DNA from: Acidobacteriota bacterium
GTDB taxonomy: Bacteria > Acidobacteriota > Thermoanaerobaculia > Multivoradales > JAHZIX01
DNA: 5,154 nt
Direction: 5' to 3'
Assembly (NCBI GenBank): GCA_020439725.1
Contig: JAGQSE010000558.1
Span: forward strand, 1 to 5,154
Shown here: positions 5,084 through 5,154 of the stretch, in pieces
How the letters are laid out: every line of letters starts with the position of its first letter
How positions within the stretch are numbered: position 1 is the stretch's first letter
The notes under the pieces: generated by a model
Seen by the model: the letters and a program-made list of their open reading frames with translations, nothing else
What the model was told of the DNA's origin: nothing
Databases searched by the model: none
Position numbers and translations under genes: made by a program

Positions 5084-5154
5084 ATGAGCGAGAGTTCCAA
5101 GAGGCCGGGTCGCCGCACGCTGTTGTGGGTCGCTGGGCTGGTCATGGCGGCGGG
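5084..5154 (+). CDS. Start of an exported protein with twin-arginine-like signal (5' end only)
   Basis: Only 23 codons are present. The peptide has a polar, basic n-region (MSESSKRPGRR) and then a hydrophobic core (TLLWVAGLVMAA), the layout of an export signal or N-terminal anchor. R10-R11 followed by T-L-L fits the minimal twin-arginine pattern (RR-x-hydrophobic-hydrophobic), so Tat export of a pre-folded cofactor protein is possible, but a Sec signal or an anchored protein fits too. It lies downstream of the polyferredoxin on the same strand, though the 327-bp gap with its own promoter candidate suggests separate transcription. Product unknown; an exported redox enzyme is a guess from the neighbour only. 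Confidence 0.7.
   Translation, partial: MSESSKRPGRRTLLWVAGLVMAA

Noticed and set aside
4897..5145. 82-codon minus-strand open frame over the leader and the start of the last gene
   Set aside because: No recognisable feature, and it overlaps a better supported start with a Shine-Dalgarno site and export signal on the plus strand.
1..5154. Mobile element or recent transfer
   Set aside because: No transposase, integrase or terminal inverted repeats are visible, and base composition looks uniform across the genes.

Overview
The window is high-GC bacterial DNA, roughly 70% G+C by eye. It holds two long genes that diverge from a 93-bp promoter region, then a 327-bp gap and the first 23 codons of a third gene. 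GC-rich composition, a zinc-ribbon/GspG-like pilin segment and a DUF3857-transglutaminase protein would fit Acidobacteriota (for example Thermoanaerobaculia-like lineages) or another GC-rich soil or sediment Gram-negative. That placement is an impression only: there is no rRNA or marker gene here.

Region 1 (1-2635, minus strand) is one open reading frame of 878 codons. It starts at a GTG and runs off the left edge without a stop. It encodes a signal peptide, a periplasmic DUF3857 plus transglutaminase-like module with a complete Cys-His-Asp triad, a membrane helix, a four-cysteine zinc ribbon, a second membrane helix and a C-terminal domain resembling the type II secretion pseudopilin GspG. 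The combination is unusual and is the main architectural novelty here. A GTG start and a missing stop make this frame easy to miss, and several long ORFs in other frames over the same DNA are shadows.

Region 2 (2636-2728) is the divergent intergenic region. Each side has a plausible -10 box 6-7 nt from the start codon, so both genes may be transcribed leaderless. Two short perfect dyads lie near the plus-strand start.

Region 3 (2729-4756, plus strand) is a 675-residue membrane polyferredoxin of the NapH/NosR type. It has seven predicted helices, a CX3CH and a CX3CP motif and two [4Fe-4S] motifs, fused to about five TPR repeats. By the positive-inside rule the Fe-S part is cytoplasmic and the TPR part periplasmic, which suits passing electrons across the membrane or docking an exported redox enzyme.

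Region 4 (4757-5083) has no convincing gene. It contains a good -10 hexamer, short tandem repeats, several inverted repeats and a Shine-Dalgarno sequence, so it looks like a promoter followed by a structured leader of about 230 nt.

Region 5 (5084 to the end) begins a protein with a twin-arginine-like export signal. An exported partner of the polyferredoxin, for example a copper or heme enzyme such as a nitrous-oxide reductase or a cytochrome, is the natural guess, but the window ends before this can be tested.
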